Below are positions 9,245-18,014 of a stretch of 64,000 bases of DNA, one piece after another. Within the stretch, counting starts at the first letter, position 1. Each line of letters starts with the position of its first letter. Below the pieces are notes generated by a model. The model saw nothing but the letters and a program-made list of their open reading frames with translations. It searched no databases and was not told where the DNA came from. The translations under genes and the position numbers were made by a program. Origin of the DNA: UBA4782 sp034430215 (GTDB taxonomy: Bacteria; Chloroflexota; Anaerolineae; Anaerolineales; Anaerolineaceae); the NCBI GenBank assembly GCA_034430215.1, contig DAOUFE010000019.1:186001-250000 (forward strand), read 5' to 3'.

Positions 9245-9804
9245 TCAGCTCTCTTTTCAAAGAAAACTAGTAATGTGCTGCCATATTTTCGCCGATCAAA
9301 TTCAACGTAGTTAATTAATTGAACAGGTTCATATTCAACAGGATGGATTTGCACAATGATCCAACCATCATTTACGAGCCAGCCTGGCTGCATATCAAGC
9401 TTCTGCAATGTCTGAAGCCACATTTGTTTGTATTGCGGCGGAGCGATATAGATATAATCAAAATTTCTATTTGGTTGTCTTTGGATGTAATTCATCGAAT
9501 CGACTTGAATGACCTCTGCATTAGCAGAGAGGTGTGTATGTTCTAGGTTTGTGTAAATTGTTTGAATGGCAAGCCTGTTCAAGTCTAGCATTCTGGCAAA
9601 AGCGGCACCTCGGCTCAATGCTTCGATTCCAACAGCTCCTGTGCCGGCAAAGATGTCCAGTATAGATGAATCTTGAATATCAGCTCCGATGATGTTAAAT
9701 AGAGCCTCTTTTACCCGGTCAGTGATTGGACGTGTACTGGTGCCTGGAACGGATTTTAATCGCAGACCACCTGCTTTTCCTCCAATTACTCGTAAATCAC
9801 TCAT
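9235..9804 (-). CDS. rsmD: 16S rRNA (guanine-N2)-methyltransferase RsmD-like
   Basis: A 189-residue methyltransferase. It has the RsmD N-terminus (LRVIGGKAGGLRL, then RPITDRVKEALFNIIG), an AdoMet motif I, LDIFAGTGAVGIEALSRG, and motif IV at YIYIAPPQY. In the E. coli family motif IV is (N/D)PPY; here the first acidic or Asn residue is Ala and a Gln is added (APPQY). RsmD methylates G966 of 16S rRNA during small-subunit maturation. Despite the motif change the rest of the fold is well kept, so I keep the call while noting that activity on G966 is inferred. It is next to gtrA on the same strand, 17 bases apart. Confidence 0.82.
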   Translation of the reverse strand: MSDLRVIGGKAGGLRLKSVPGTSTRPITDRVKEALFNIIGADIQDSSILDIFAGTGAVGIEALSRGAAFARMLDLNRLAIQTIYTNLEHTHLSANAEVIQVDSMNYIQRQPNRNFDYIYIAPPQYKQMWLQTLQKLDMQPGWLVNDGWIIVQIHPVEYEPVQLINYVEFDRRKYGSTLLVFFEKRADQG

Positions 9805-9821
9805 ACAAACCTTTCAACCGG

Positions 9822-10271
9822 TTATTTCACATCATTGTATGTCCAATATCGGTTAGCGATGTAATTCCATAACATGACAACCAATATGGCAATGGCTAAA
9901 CCGATATTATGACCAACAAATGTTGGAGAGAGGAGATCTTTTGGTAAGAAACTGGCAAACCAATTGATTAAAACACCTTCGAGAAATGCCAATAAAGGTG
10001 TTCTAATAGCCAACCCTATTACATTAATTATCGCAAATTGTGTCAATTGCTTTGCAACATGTTTACTGCGAGAATCTGGATAAGTCCAATATCTATTCCA
10101 AAGAAAATTATTCAATACTGCCATAATAAATGAAACAACTGATGAAGGGACGTATGATACTTTAAAAACCAGAGTAAAGAGGTTGAGAATTCCAAAATCG
10201 ACAACTGCTCCAGAGGCACCTACAATAGCAAAACGGAAGAACCGTGTCCATTCCTTGCGGTTTTTAAACAT
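9822..10271 (-). CDS. GtrA family membrane protein
   Basis: A 149-residue protein with four hydrophobic helices, beginning RFFRFAIVGASGAVVDFGILNLF. NFLWNRYWTY and its near-repeat at the C-terminus, NYIANRYWTY, are the usual GtrA signatures. The family (PF04138) is thought to translocate or help flip polyprenol-phosphate-linked sugars. The start overlaps the stop of the upstream epimerase gene by one base (TAATG), so translation is probably coupled. The pairing of a nucleotide-sugar enzyme and a flippase-like protein suggests a cell-surface polysaccharide step. Confidence 0.85.
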   Translation of the reverse strand: MFKNRKEWTRFFRFAIVGASGAVVDFGILNLFTLVFKVSYVPSSVVSFIMAVLNNFLWNRYWTYPDSRSKHVAKQLTQFAIINVIGLAIRTPLLAFLEGVLINWFASFLPKDLLSPTFVGHNIGLAIAILVVMLWNYIANRYWTYNDVK

Positions 10272-11230
10272 TATTCAAGTCCAAGTTTCTTAAGAAAATA
10301 TGGGATTGTTTTCTTGATCCCTTCAGAAAGGCTAGTCGAGGGTTGCCAGTTCAAAATTGATCTTGCGCGCGTAATATCGGGTTGGCGCCTCTGTGGATCA
10401 TCACCCAGACGAAGATCAGGTTTGAAAACGATCCCAGCCGGATTTTGTACTATTGTATTGATCGTCTTAGCAAAATCCAGAATGGTTGTTTCTTCCGGGT
10501 TACCAATATTCACGGGATCATGCTCATCTGAACAAAGAAGCCGGTAAATACCATCGATCAGGTCATCTACATAACAAAAACTACGGGTTTGCAGTCCATC
10601 TCCATAAACTGTAAGGGATTCATGTCTTAGAGCCTGTTGTAAGAAATTCGGCAATGCTCTGCCGTCATCCAGGCGCATTCGCGGGCCATACGTGTTAAAA
10701 ATTCGCACGATGCATGTATTAATGCTGTGATAACGATGATATGCCATGGTTAATGCTTCAGCGAATCTTTTTGCTTCATCGTAAACTGAGCGAACGCCAA
10801 TGGGATCGACATGTCCCCAATAGGTTTCTTTTTGAGGATGCTCAAGTGGATCACCGTAAATTTCACTGGTTGAAGCAAGCATATAGCGGGCATTATTCGC
10901 TCTAGCAACCCCCAGAGTATTATGCGTACCTAAAGCACCCGCCTTCATAGTCTGTATTGGAAGATTAGTGTAACCAAAGGGAGAAGTAGGATTGGGACTG
11001 GCAGGTGAGGCAAAATGCATTACAGCATCTACTTTGCCGGGTACAAAAATGAAGTTAGCGACATCGTGACGGATGAATTCGAAATCGGGATTACCTGCGA
11101 GATGAGAAAGGTTGTCTGGATTGCCGGTAATGAAGTTGTCCATACCGATAACTTGATGACCTTCATGTAAGAATTTTTCGCATAGATGTGAACCCAAGAA
11201 GCCAGCAGCTCCTGTTATTAAAACTCTCAT
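10271..11230 (-). CDS. UDP-glucuronate decarboxylase-like NAD-dependent epimerase
   Basis: A 319-residue extended short-chain dehydrogenase: NAD-binding ITGAAGFLGSHL at the N-terminus, catalytic STSEIYGDP and Tyr-Lys in YDEAKRFAE (YxxxK), then RIFNTYGPRMRLDDGRALPNF and TRSFCYVDDLIDG. The NTYGPRM...DGR...NF pattern and MHFASPASP match UDP-xylose synthases (UXS), which oxidise and decarboxylate UDP-glucuronate to UDP-xylose. A dTDP-glucose dehydratase or other sugar epimerase is less likely. It is first of the pair with gtrA and lies 9 bases after the lipoprotein gene on the same strand. Confidence 0.85.
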   Translation of the reverse strand: MRVLITGAAGFLGSHLCEKFLHEGHQVIGMDNFITGNPDNLSHLAGNPDFEFIRHDVANFIFVPGKVDAVMHFASPASPNPTSPFGYTNLPIQTMKAGALGTHNTLGVARANNARYMLASTSEIYGDPLEHPQKETYWGHVDPIGVRSVYDEAKRFAEALTMAYHRYHSINTCIVRIFNTYGPRMRLDDGRALPNFLQQALRHESLTVYGDGLQTRSFCYVDDLIDGIYRLLCSDEHDPVNIGNPEETTILDFAKTINTIVQNPAGIVFKPDLRLGDDPQRRQPDITRARSILNWQPSTSLSEGIKKTIPYFLKKLGLE

Positions 11231-11239
11231 TTTTCCTCT

Positions 11240-12856
11240 TTATTCCCAATCTATTTTTACGATTGAACCATCACCAGTTATTTGATTGGCTGTGTTCTTT
11301 TCAGGAGAGATCAGCCATAGATTCCCCTGATAGATAAGACCAATCATACGAGGTGATGATGGGCTACCCATACCCCAGACTACCTGCTGTGGCTGTAAAC
11401 CTGTTGAACCTTCATCTGGGAAAACTAATGATCGATTAGAACCATCCTGATCCATGATATACAACCTGTATCTACTGCTTTCTGATTGGTCAGAAAAAAT
11501 CGCTTGCAAGTATGCTATCTGATATCGTCCGTTAGTATCTTGAGGTGACGCAACAGGATAAGCGAACATACCTGTCTGTTCTACCAGGGTTGCCTGAATT
11601 TCTGAATCTAGAATTGCGCTGAGGTGGAATACCTGAGAAGTCTCAGGACTGGTAGATGATGTACTCGAGCCATGGAGTATGAAATATAAAAGATCATCTT
11701 CAGGCGCCCAACAAACCCCCGGCACCCAAGCCCAATCTCCTTGAGTTTGAAGTGGTACCATTTCCAGTAAGGGCACCAATGATTTTGTGTCAAAATCGAC
11801 ATATCCAATGCTGTCTGGACGGGCGTATGCTAACCTTTCTCCATCCGAAGACCAACTGAATGAAGTACCCCACCAACCATAAATACCGCCAGAATTTGTA
11901 TCTATAATAGTATCTTTCCTTACAATCATGCCCGTATCACTAAACGCGAATAAAACCAGGTCATTGTTTGCCTGCCAACCAGGCGCAGTGCTCCTGGGTT
12001 CTACCGTTGAGTATGTAATGGTTTGAGGAGAACCAGGAACCCAGGCAGCATGGTGGATTATATTTGCAACTCTCAAGTCGATTGGTTGAGGTTCTTCTTT
12101 TGTGATATCAACCACAAATAGCTCGTTGATCTGGTTATCCCCTTCTTCAGTCGTGGTAACTTTTCTGGTAAATAAAAGCCATTTACCATCTGAAGAGAGG
12201 TCAAAAACACGACCATCCAGATCTCCTGTAGTGATGAGGGGTCGGCGATTTCCTGTATTTCCTTCCATGATCCATGCATTTCCAGCTGTAAGATAAGCTA
12301 CCGTACCTGGGATTTCAATTGCTGTAAATGGAGTTTGAACACCTACCATGACAATTTCAGGCAGAGGTGCGGAAAGGATCGTGGTTTTAAATACAGTTTT
12401 CGATACCTGAACATTATCTTCATAAACAATTCGGTATGTGATCTGTTGAGTTCCATTAACTCCCGCCTGAATTAATCGCGTTTGACCTTCGGGTAAGGAT
12501 TCATTGCGGACTGTCTGATGTTCAAACTGGATCACATTTTCTTCAATTTCATATTCTTCTCGCACGCGAGTGATCGTAACGGTTCCGTTATTCGTTAATT
12601 GGGTGTAAAGGGGTGGATCTACTCTATCTAATGTAGATAGAGTTATCTGGGATTCACTTAATAACTCGGAGACGGTGATCCCTTTGGCAACATTGATTGT
12701 TTGTTGAGTCTGATCAACCACCAGAATTATTTGAATGGTTTCCGATTTTGTCGATAGAGAAGAGCAGCCAGCAAGAATAAAAGAAATCGATGCCAGCAGA
12801 AGGATCAATGAGAGGAATTTTTTATGGTTAAATTTAATAAAATTAGATAATTTCAT
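11240..12856 (-). CDS. Lipoprotein with DUF348/G5 domains and a TolB-like propeller
   Basis: 538 residues. The N-terminus is a lipoprotein signal: a basic start, a hydrophobic core and the lipobox FILAGC, with Cys at about residue 31. Next is a DUF348-like segment (VDQTQQTINVAKGITVSELL), then a G5 domain of about residues 90-175 ending KTVFKTTILSAPLPEIV. The rest carries repeated WSSDG, WVPG and WAPEDD blades, as in TolB/WD40-like beta-propellers. G5 and DUF348 modules are known from cell-wall-binding and resuscitation-factor-like proteins, so a role at the cell surface is likely. The combination with a propeller looks unusual. No substrate can be assigned. Confidence 0.75.
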   Translation of the reverse strand: MKLSNFIKFNHKKFLSLILLLASISFILAGCSSLSTKSETIQIILVVDQTQQTINVAKGITVSELLSESQITLSTLDRVDPPLYTQLTNNGTVTITRVREEYEIEENVIQFEHQTVRNESLPEGQTRLIQAGVNGTQQITYRIVYEDNVQVSKTVFKTTILSAPLPEIVMVGVQTPFTAIEIPGTVAYLTAGNAWIMEGNTGNRRPLITTGDLDGRVFDLSSDGKWLLFTRKVTTTEEGDNQINELFVVDITKEEPQPIDLRVANIIHHAAWVPGSPQTITYSTVEPRSTAPGWQANNDLVLFAFSDTGMIVRKDTIIDTNSGGIYGWWGTSFSWSSDGERLAYARPDSIGYVDFDTKSLVPLLEMVPLQTQGDWAWVPGVCWAPEDDLLYFILHGSSTSSTSPETSQVFHLSAILDSEIQATLVEQTGMFAYPVASPQDTNGRYQIAYLQAIFSDQSESSRYRLYIMDQDGSNRSLVFPDEGSTGLQPQQVVWGMGSPSSPRMIGLIYQGNLWLISPEKNTANQITGDGSIVKIDWE

Positions 12857-12925
12857 AGTGAAGTTAGAATTGGGATATCGAGTATAATCACTGCGATACT
12901 ATGCAATTCGCGTTCCAATTATAGC

Positions 12926-13495
12926 ATGACAGAGACAACTCAACTTTCATCTACCATAAGTTTATGCAGTAAAGTAGAAGCATTGCTATTTGTTGCTTCT
13001 GAAGCTTTATCTATTGCGCAATTGGCTGAATTACTTGGCGTAAAACAGGTTGAGGTAAATGAGGCGTTGAATGAATTGAGAGCTTTATATGTCAATAGAG
13101 GATTGAAGCTTCAGGAATTCAACAATCGTTACCAGATCACAACCACACCCGAAGTATCGGAAATTATTGAGAAAATGCTGGGTTTAGAAGCTACAGCAAA
13201 GTTGAGTAAAGCAGCATTGGAGTGTCTGGCTGTTGTCGCATATCGGCAACCAGTAACACGCCCAGGAATTGATGCGATTCGTGGTGTAAACAGTGATGGT
13301 GTTTTAAAAAGCCTTCTTTCGAAGGGTCTGATTGAAGAAGTTGGTCGGTCGGATACACCTGGCAGACCAATATTATATGGTGTCACTGATCTCTTCTTGC
13401 AGCATTTTGGTTTAGAAATGCTATCCGCATTACCTCCATTTGAACTGGAAGAAGAAGTTGGTACTTCAGGAAGTAATGGGATATTAAAAGATTAA
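12926..13495 (+). CDS. scpB: Segregation and condensation protein B
   Basis: 189 residues with the ScpB paired winged-helix layout: CSKVEALLFVASEALSIAQLAELL at the start, then LSKAALECLAVVAYRQPVTRPGIDAIRGVNSDGVLKSLL and GRPILYGVTDLFLQHFGL. ScpB binds ScpA and the SMC ATPase in the bacterial condensin. ScpA is not in the window. Four bases separate it from the pseudouridine synthase gene, the common scpB-rluB arrangement. The ATG at 12926 follows ATTATAG; no strong ribosome binding site is visible, so the transcript may have a short leader. Confidence 0.93.
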   Translation: MTETTQLSSTISLCSKVEALLFVASEALSIAQLAELLGVKQVEVNEALNELRALYVNRGLKLQEFNNRYQITTTPEVSEIIEKMLGLEATAKLSKAALECLAVVAYRQPVTRPGIDAIRGVNSDGVLKSLLSKGLIEEVGRSDTPGRPILYGVTDLFLQHFGLEMLSALPPFELEEEVGTSGSNGILKD

Positions 13496-13498
13496 ATT

Positions 13499-14290
13499 AT
13501 GGAAGAACGTTTACAGAAAATATTAGCGAAAGTTGGATACGGCTCTCGAAGGTCCAATGAAGAAATCATTTCTGCAGGCAGGGTAACGGTAAATGGAAAA
13601 GTTGCTACTCTGGGAATGAAAGCAGATCAAGAAATCGACGATATTCAGGTCGATGGACATCCCATCGCTAAAAAGCCACAAGAAAAAATATATATAGCTT
13701 TACATAAACCACGCGGAGTTCTTTCTGATGTTGATCCAAAAGATGATCGACAAACAGTGAGAGACCTGGTTCCTGTACCTCGACATCTTTTTACCGTTGG
13801 TAGATTGGACTACGATTCTGAAGGATTGATCCTGCTTACCAATGATGGGGAACTAGCAAATCTACTAACGCACCCTCGTTATGGACATGAAAAAGAATAT
13901 AAAGTACTGGTTGTTGGGCAGCCAGATGACAAGCAATTAGAAATTTGGCGGAGGGGTGTTGTGATGAAAGATGGGACAAAAACCTTACCCGCCAAAGTTA
14001 CGGTTGAATCTACAGTAGGCAAAAATACATGGCTTTCGATTGTGATGCGTGAAGGAAAAAAACGTCAGATTCGAGAAGTAGGTTCATTGATAGGTTTACC
14101 AGTTGAAAGAATCCTGCGGGTGAGAATTGGTACCCTTTCCCTGGGAGACTTGAAACCTCGCGAATGGCGAAACCTAAAAATGTCTGAGGTTAAGAACCTG
14201 GTTGATTTTGCCAAACAAAAAAGCAACCCGAAACATAAAAAAACAGATATAAAGAAAAAGCGAAGTGAAGAACCTCGTTTTAAAAGGTGA
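13499..14290 (+). CDS. rluB: Pseudouridine synthase, RsuA/RluB family
   Basis: 263 residues: an N-terminal S4 RNA-binding domain (MEERLQKILAKVGYGSRRSNEE...VTVNGK), then the catalytic domain with YIALHKPRGVLS and the active-site motif GRLDYDSEGLILLTNDG, in which the Asp of RLDYD is catalytic. The C-terminal tail is Lys-rich. Length and the scpB neighbourhood fit RluB (23S rRNA), but RsuA cannot be excluded. The end of the coding region forms the left arm of a terminator hairpin. Confidence 0.88.
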   Translation: MEERLQKILAKVGYGSRRSNEEIISAGRVTVNGKVATLGMKADQEIDDIQVDGHPIAKKPQEKIYIALHKPRGVLSDVDPKDDRQTVRDLVPVPRHLFTVGRLDYDSEGLILLTNDGELANLLTHPRYGHEKEYKVLVVGQPDDKQLEIWRRGVVMKDGTKTLPAKVTVESTVGKNTWLSIVMREGKKRQIREVGSLIGLPVERILRVRIGTLSLGDLKPREWRNLKMSEVKNLVDFAKQKSNPKHKKTDIKKKRSEEPRFKR

Positions 14291-14304
14291 GCATTCACTT
14301 CGCT
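14259..14304 (+). terminator. Hairpin terminator overlapping the end of the rluB-like gene
   Basis: Arms AGCGAAGTGAA (14259-14269, inside the coding region) and TTCACTTCGCT (14294-14304), 11 perfect pairs, followed by GTTATTGTT. It sits between convergent genes, so it may stop transcription in both directions. Confidence 0.6.
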
Positions 14305-14340
14305 GTTATTGTTCAGGGATATATCTTTTCGTAAAATATT

Positions 14341-15042
14341 TTACACAATATCTTCCTGTACCATTAAGGTTTTAATCTTTTCGATCATATCAAGAGAAGT
14401 TGGGTTTGCTTTTGCCTTTTTCCTGATTACATCCTTAAGTTTTTCAGATGTCACTCCAGTATAAGGTGCATCAGCCAGTTCAAGAGTAACCTTTGGATTG
14501 GTAAAGACCAGTATGGGTTCAGGAGCAGGGAAATTTCCCTCTTTAAGATTGTCTTTCAAGAAATTGGTGATTGATTCGCGATTTGCCGTAGCGTCTACTT
14601 GTGGATTCCCTATGCCTTCTTGACCGAAAAATTTCATATAGGCATTACCACCCTTTTGTGTAAAACGCATTTTTTTCGAATTATAACGAATAATCCCGCC
14701 TTGATTTAAGGGAATCAAAGGGTTAATACCCGATGGACCCACTAATAAAAATGGGATAGGTGAGGTGTAGTTGTAGAGTGTATATTTATCATCCAACCCT
14801 TTTAATGCGGCTGCCAGTAATTCATCCTGGCGTGGTGAAGGCCCCCAGTGTTTACTATAATAAATTCCAACCTGGGAAATGATAAAGCCAAGCGCCAGAG
14901 CACCTATTGACCAAAATAATTCTTCTTTTCGAAAAAAGGTGATCAACAAGCCTATAACGAGAACACCTAGGCTGGTAAACGTTGCAATTTGTCCGATTTT
15001 TTTGTTTCTATTGATTAGTTTGTGGTTTGTAATTATTTTCAT
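14341..15042 (-). CDS. Membrane-anchored NERD-like protein
   Basis: 233 residues. There are two membrane helices near the N-terminus (about residues 17-60) and then a soluble domain beginning HWGPSPRQDELLAAALKGLDDKYTLYNY. The segment FLLVGPSGINPLIPLNQGG and the later PILVFTNPKVTLEL resemble NERD (nuclease-related) domains, but I cannot confirm the acidic catalytic residues by eye. The function is unknown. It lies between the rluB-like gene (convergent) and plsX (same strand, 23 bases upstream). Confidence 0.6.
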   Translation of the reverse strand: MKIITNHKLINRNKKIGQIATFTSLGVLVIGLLITFFRKEELFWSIGALALGFIISQVGIYYSKHWGPSPRQDELLAAALKGLDDKYTLYNYTSPIPFLLVGPSGINPLIPLNQGGIIRYNSKKMRFTQKGGNAYMKFFGQEGIGNPQVDATANRESITNFLKDNLKEGNFPAPEPILVFTNPKVTLELADAPYTGVTSEKLKDVIRKKAKANPTSLDMIEKIKTLMVQEDIV

Positions 15043-15065
15043 GGGTTAAACTCTATATTTCGAAA

Positions 15066-16073
15066 TTATGATGTGATAATTGTTGGCCTGGATTGAATTT
15101 CTGATTTTATCTCATTTAATAAATCTGCATGAATTGATCGGCTAGCTAATTTAATTGCACTGATCAAGGCGCGAGAATCTGATCTGCCATGACCAATAAA
15201 GACATAACCATTTACGCCTAACAACATTGCAGCTCCAATTTCAGCAGGGTCCATTAGCTTTTTAAGTTTCGAAAAAGCAGGTTTTGCTAACAAGTAACCT
15301 AATTTTCTGCCAAAAGATAAGGATATTTCTTCTTTCAACACTGTGAAGATCAACTTGCCAACTGCTTCGCTCGTTTTAATAAAGACATTTCCTGTAAAAC
15401 CATCTGCGACAACTACATCTGTTTCACCACCATAAATTTCTTTACTTTCTACATTCCCAACAAAATTCAATCCTGAATTCTGCATCAGTGGAAATGCTTC
15501 TTTAACCAGTTGATTGCCTTTTCCAGCTTCTTCGCCATTTGATAAGATTGCAACGCGAGGATTGGAAATATTCAGAATTTTCTTCGCGTATACACTCCCC
15601 AGGAGAGCAAAATCTACTAAAAATTCTGGCCGGCAATCTGCATTTGCACCTGTATCAAGAAAAATACATCGTCCTTTATACGTTGGAATTGCTACCGCAA
15701 GTGCAGGTCGTGAAATTCCCTGCATACGACGGAGAATGGTTACCGCGTGAAAATAAGCCGCGCCTGTATTCCCTGCTGTAACAAAAGCCTGTGCCTCACC
15801 ATTTTTTACCAGATTCATACCTACTGCCATTGAATTTTCTGGTTTTTTGCGGGCAGATTCAACGGCTTTATCTCCCATGTCAACCGTATCAGGAGCGTGT
15901 ACCAATCGGATCGGGAGCTTTTCACGTGTAGCAGCTTTTAATCTTGGTTCCAGTATAGATTGGTTTCCAACAAGAATAATCTCTTCACCCAATTCAGATG
16001 CTGCAGATATTGCAGCCTGGATTTCTGGTTCTGGATAATTATCACTTCCCATTCCATCTAAAACAATAGACAT
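15066..16073 (-). CDS. plsX: Phosphate acyltransferase PlsX
   Basis: 335 residues. The typical N-terminus MSIVLDGMGSDNYPEPEI is followed by TAGNTGAAYFHAV, FLDTGANADCRPEFLVDFALLG, the glycine-rich VADGFTGNVFIKTSEAVG and GAAMLLGVNG. PlsX makes acyl-phosphate from acyl-ACP for phosphatidic acid synthesis with PlsY and PlsC. A plsC-like gene lies at 43159. The ATG at 16073 is chosen because TTGGAGG lies just upstream; an in-frame TTG at 16088 is part of that ribosome binding site. Confidence 0.93.
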   Translation of the reverse strand: MSIVLDGMGSDNYPEPEIQAAISAASELGEEIILVGNQSILEPRLKAATREKLPIRLVHAPDTVDMGDKAVESARKKPENSMAVGMNLVKNGEAQAFVTAGNTGAAYFHAVTILRRMQGISRPALAVAIPTYKGRCIFLDTGANADCRPEFLVDFALLGSVYAKKILNISNPRVAILSNGEEAGKGNQLVKEAFPLMQNSGLNFVGNVESKEIYGGETDVVVADGFTGNVFIKTSEAVGKLIFTVLKEEISLSFGRKLGYLLAKPAFSKLKKLMDPAEIGAAMLLGVNGYVFIGHGRSDSRALISAIKLASRSIHADLLNEIKSEIQSRPTIITS

Positions 16074-16103
16074 TGTATTTACCTCCAAATTATGGCATTC
16101 TGC

Positions 16104-16131
16104 TTGACATACAAACAGAGCCGATTATAAT
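16104..16131 (+). promoter_or_regulatory. Consensus promoter for tRNA-Leu
   Basis: TTGACA at 16104-16109 and TATAAT at 16126-16131 with 16 bases between. The tRNA begins 11 bases past the -10 box, so the predicted start site lies just before it. Confidence 0.85.
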
Positions 16132-16142
16132 TGCTTTGCTCT

Positions 16143-16224
16143 GCGCTGGTGCTGGAATTGGCAGACAGGCATGGTTGAGGGCCATGTGCCGCAAGGCGTG
16201 GGGGTTCAACTCCCCCCCAGCGCA
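16143..16224 (+). tRNA. tRNA-Leu (GAG)
   Basis: Acceptor arms GCGCTGG (16143-16149) and CCAGCGC (16217-16223) pair perfectly; the discriminator is A at 16224. The D loop has AATTGGCAGA, as in leucine tRNAs. The anticodon stem CATGG/CCATG encloses TTGAGGG, giving anticodon GAG (reads CUC and CUU). There is a long variable arm (TGCCGCAAGGCG) and the T arm is GGGGG TTCAACT CCCCC. The CCA end is not encoded. Confidence 0.95.
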
Positions 16225-16227
16225 CTG

Positions 16228-16252
16228 AATAAACCGCTTTACGCGGTTTATT
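16228..16252 (+). terminator. Hairpin terminator after tRNA-Leu
   Basis: AATAAACCGC (16228-16237), loop TTTAC, GCGGTTTATT (16243-16252), followed by TGTTT. It lies between the tRNA and the convergent polyprenyl synthase gene and can serve both strands. Confidence 0.8.
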
Positions 16253-16255
16253 TGT

Positions 16256-17224
16256 TTAAAACGCTCGGTCAACAATAAACTCCGCGATGCTGATCAGAGC
16301 ATCATGTGCTGGATGTGGATAAACATCTTCAAGTGCAATAATTGCAGCTTGCGAATGACTTCTAGCTTCATCAAGAGCATGGGAAATCGCATCTCCTGAG
16401 CGGATCCTTTCGATAAATCCACTCACCTCATCTTCTGTCATGCATTCTCCATGGAGCAATTTCTGACTGCAGAAATCCAATGGATAAATTTCGGTATGCA
16501 ATATTGTCGGAAGAGTGATCAAGCCATGAATCAGGTCGTTACCAATGGGTTTCCCAAATGTAGACTGGGCTCCGGTAAAATCCAGAATATCATCAACAAT
16601 TTGAAAAGCCAGTCCCACCTCTCTCCCATAAGTTTTCAGGTTATCATAACATTTTTCACCCTGAGTACTTATCAATGATGCACAACATGCTGATGATTCA
16701 AATAAAGACGCGGTTTTGGCATATATCCTTGAGTAATATTCATCTTTGTTGATCGTGCAGATCTTATTGAACAGCTGGCTTATCTCACCATTGCAAATTG
16801 TGATGAGGGCTTGAGAAAATTGTTTTACTACTGCAATAGAATCTGTTTCAGCAGCAATTCTTGCTGCACTGGCAAAGAGAAAATCACCGGTCAGCACAGT
16901 TGCACCAGCGGACCACTTTGCATTTAATGTGGGGACTCCTCTCCTGAGTAAAGATTCATCGATCAGATCATCATGGACAAGGGTGGCAGTGTGCAGTAAT
17001 TCAATCGCTGATGCCATGCTCAAAATATTCTGCATATCGGCATTTAATAATTTCCCGACCAGGATTGTAATGGTTGGTCTGATTCTTTTTCCACCAGATG
17101 TAAGTAGCAAATCTACTGCAGCAATAAGGTCTGGATGATTATCTCGAACTTGTTTACGAATAATCTCTTCGACCTGAATGATTTCTTCCTGTACTAAAGC
17201 AGATATTTCTGAATATTTATTCAC
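16256..17224 (-). CDS. Polyprenyl diphosphate synthase
   Basis: 322 residues of the trans-isoprenyl synthase family. Seen are GGKRIRPT, the first Asp-rich motif LVHDDLIDES (DDxxD type), GDFLFASAARIAAE and the second Asp-rich motif FQIVDDILDFTG. The enzyme adds isopentenyl diphosphate units to an allylic primer to make a long prenyl chain, probably for menaquinone or a lipid carrier. Chain length cannot be fixed by eye; residues before the first motif (SAIELLHTATL) are small, consistent with a long product. It overlaps the tatD stop by four bases, so it is translated with tatD in one operon. Confidence 0.9.
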   Translation of the reverse strand: MNKYSEISALVQEEIIQVEEIIRKQVRDNHPDLIAAVDLLLTSGGKRIRPTITILVGKLLNADMQNILSMASAIELLHTATLVHDDLIDESLLRRGVPTLNAKWSAGATVLTGDFLFASAARIAAETDSIAVVKQFSQALITICNGEISQLFNKICTINKDEYYSRIYAKTASLFESSACCASLISTQGEKCYDNLKTYGREVGLAFQIVDDILDFTGAQSTFGKPIGNDLIHGLITLPTILHTEIYPLDFCSQKLLHGECMTEDEVSGFIERIRSGDAISHALDEARSHSQAAIIALEDVYPHPAHDALISIAEFIVDRAF

Positions 17225-18012
17225 GATCCAGCCTCCAATCGGAACAATTTTTTTGCATTTTCAGTTGTAATTTTTGAAAGCTGGTTCATTTCAATACTGT
17301 GCAAGCCACAAACTTTATTTGCTATGATAGGAATATTTGCAGGTTCATTGCGTTTTCCACGAAATGGTTCTGGAGTTAAATAGGGCGAATCGGTTTCAAG
17401 AAGTAATGATGAAAGAGGAAGTGCAGCATTGATAGAGAGGTTTTCGAGCTTTTTCGTGTAGGTGATCTGTCCAGAGACTCCAATAAGAAAGCCCATTTTT
17501 ATTGCTTCCAAAGCAATCGAGAGGTCTCCTTCATAAGCATGAAATATTCCAGAAAAAGCTGTTCCCAACGAGATAACCCGTTTTTTCAGAACATTTAGAA
17601 GAATTACCTCAGCATTTCGACTATGAAGAATGGCGGGAAGGTGGAATTCCTGTGCCAAATCAAGTTGAGGGAGAAGTGCGTTCATCTGTTCATCTTGCGA
17701 AACATAATCACGAAAAAGATCAAGACCAATTTCGCCCACTGCTACTACTTTAGGGTGTGAACATAATTCTTTTAATACATGCAAACTTTTTTCATTCCAA
17801 AGGTTAGCATAATTTGGGTGAATTCCAACTGCGGCATACAGTCCATCATATTCTTCAGCAAGAGAAACTGCCTTCTTGCTGGAATCCAAATCTACACCCG
17901 GTATCACAATGGTTTGAATTCCCTGCTGATGTGCATTATCTAATACTTGATGCAGATCAGCATCAAAATCAGGGAGATTCAAGTGACAATGTGTATCAAT
18001 AAAGTCGTACAA
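17221..18012 (-). CDS. TatD family metal-dependent hydrolase
   Basis: 263 residues: the metal-binding FIDTHCHLNL at the N-terminus, GIHPNYA, VAVGEIGLDLFRDY, LPAILHSRNA, FHAYEGD and ETDSPYLTPEPFRGKRNEPANI. These match TatD DNases (TIM-barrel nucleases with 3'-5' exonuclease or deoxyribonuclease activity). I place the start at TTG 18012, three bases after the mutase stop, because the family begins directly with the HxH strand. A longer frame to 18135 would run into the mutase gene with no family resemblance. The stop overlaps the next gene. Confidence 0.87.
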   Translation of the reverse strand: MYDFIDTHCHLNLPDFDADLHQVLDNAHQQGIQTIVIPGVDLDSSKKAVSLAEEYDGLYAAVGIHPNYANLWNEKSLHVLKELCSHPKVVAVGEIGLDLFRDYVSQDEQMNALLPQLDLAQEFHLPAILHSRNAEVILLNVLKKRVISLGTAFSGIFHAYEGDLSIALEAIKMGFLIGVSGQITYTKKLENLSINAALPLSSLLLETDSPYLTPEPFRGKRNEPANIPIIANKVCGLHSIEMNQLSKITTENAKKLFRLEAGS

Positions 18013-18014
18013 AC

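Noticed and set aside
16090..16275. A 61-codon frame on the minus strand
   Set aside because: It overlaps tRNA-Leu, its promoter and its terminator.
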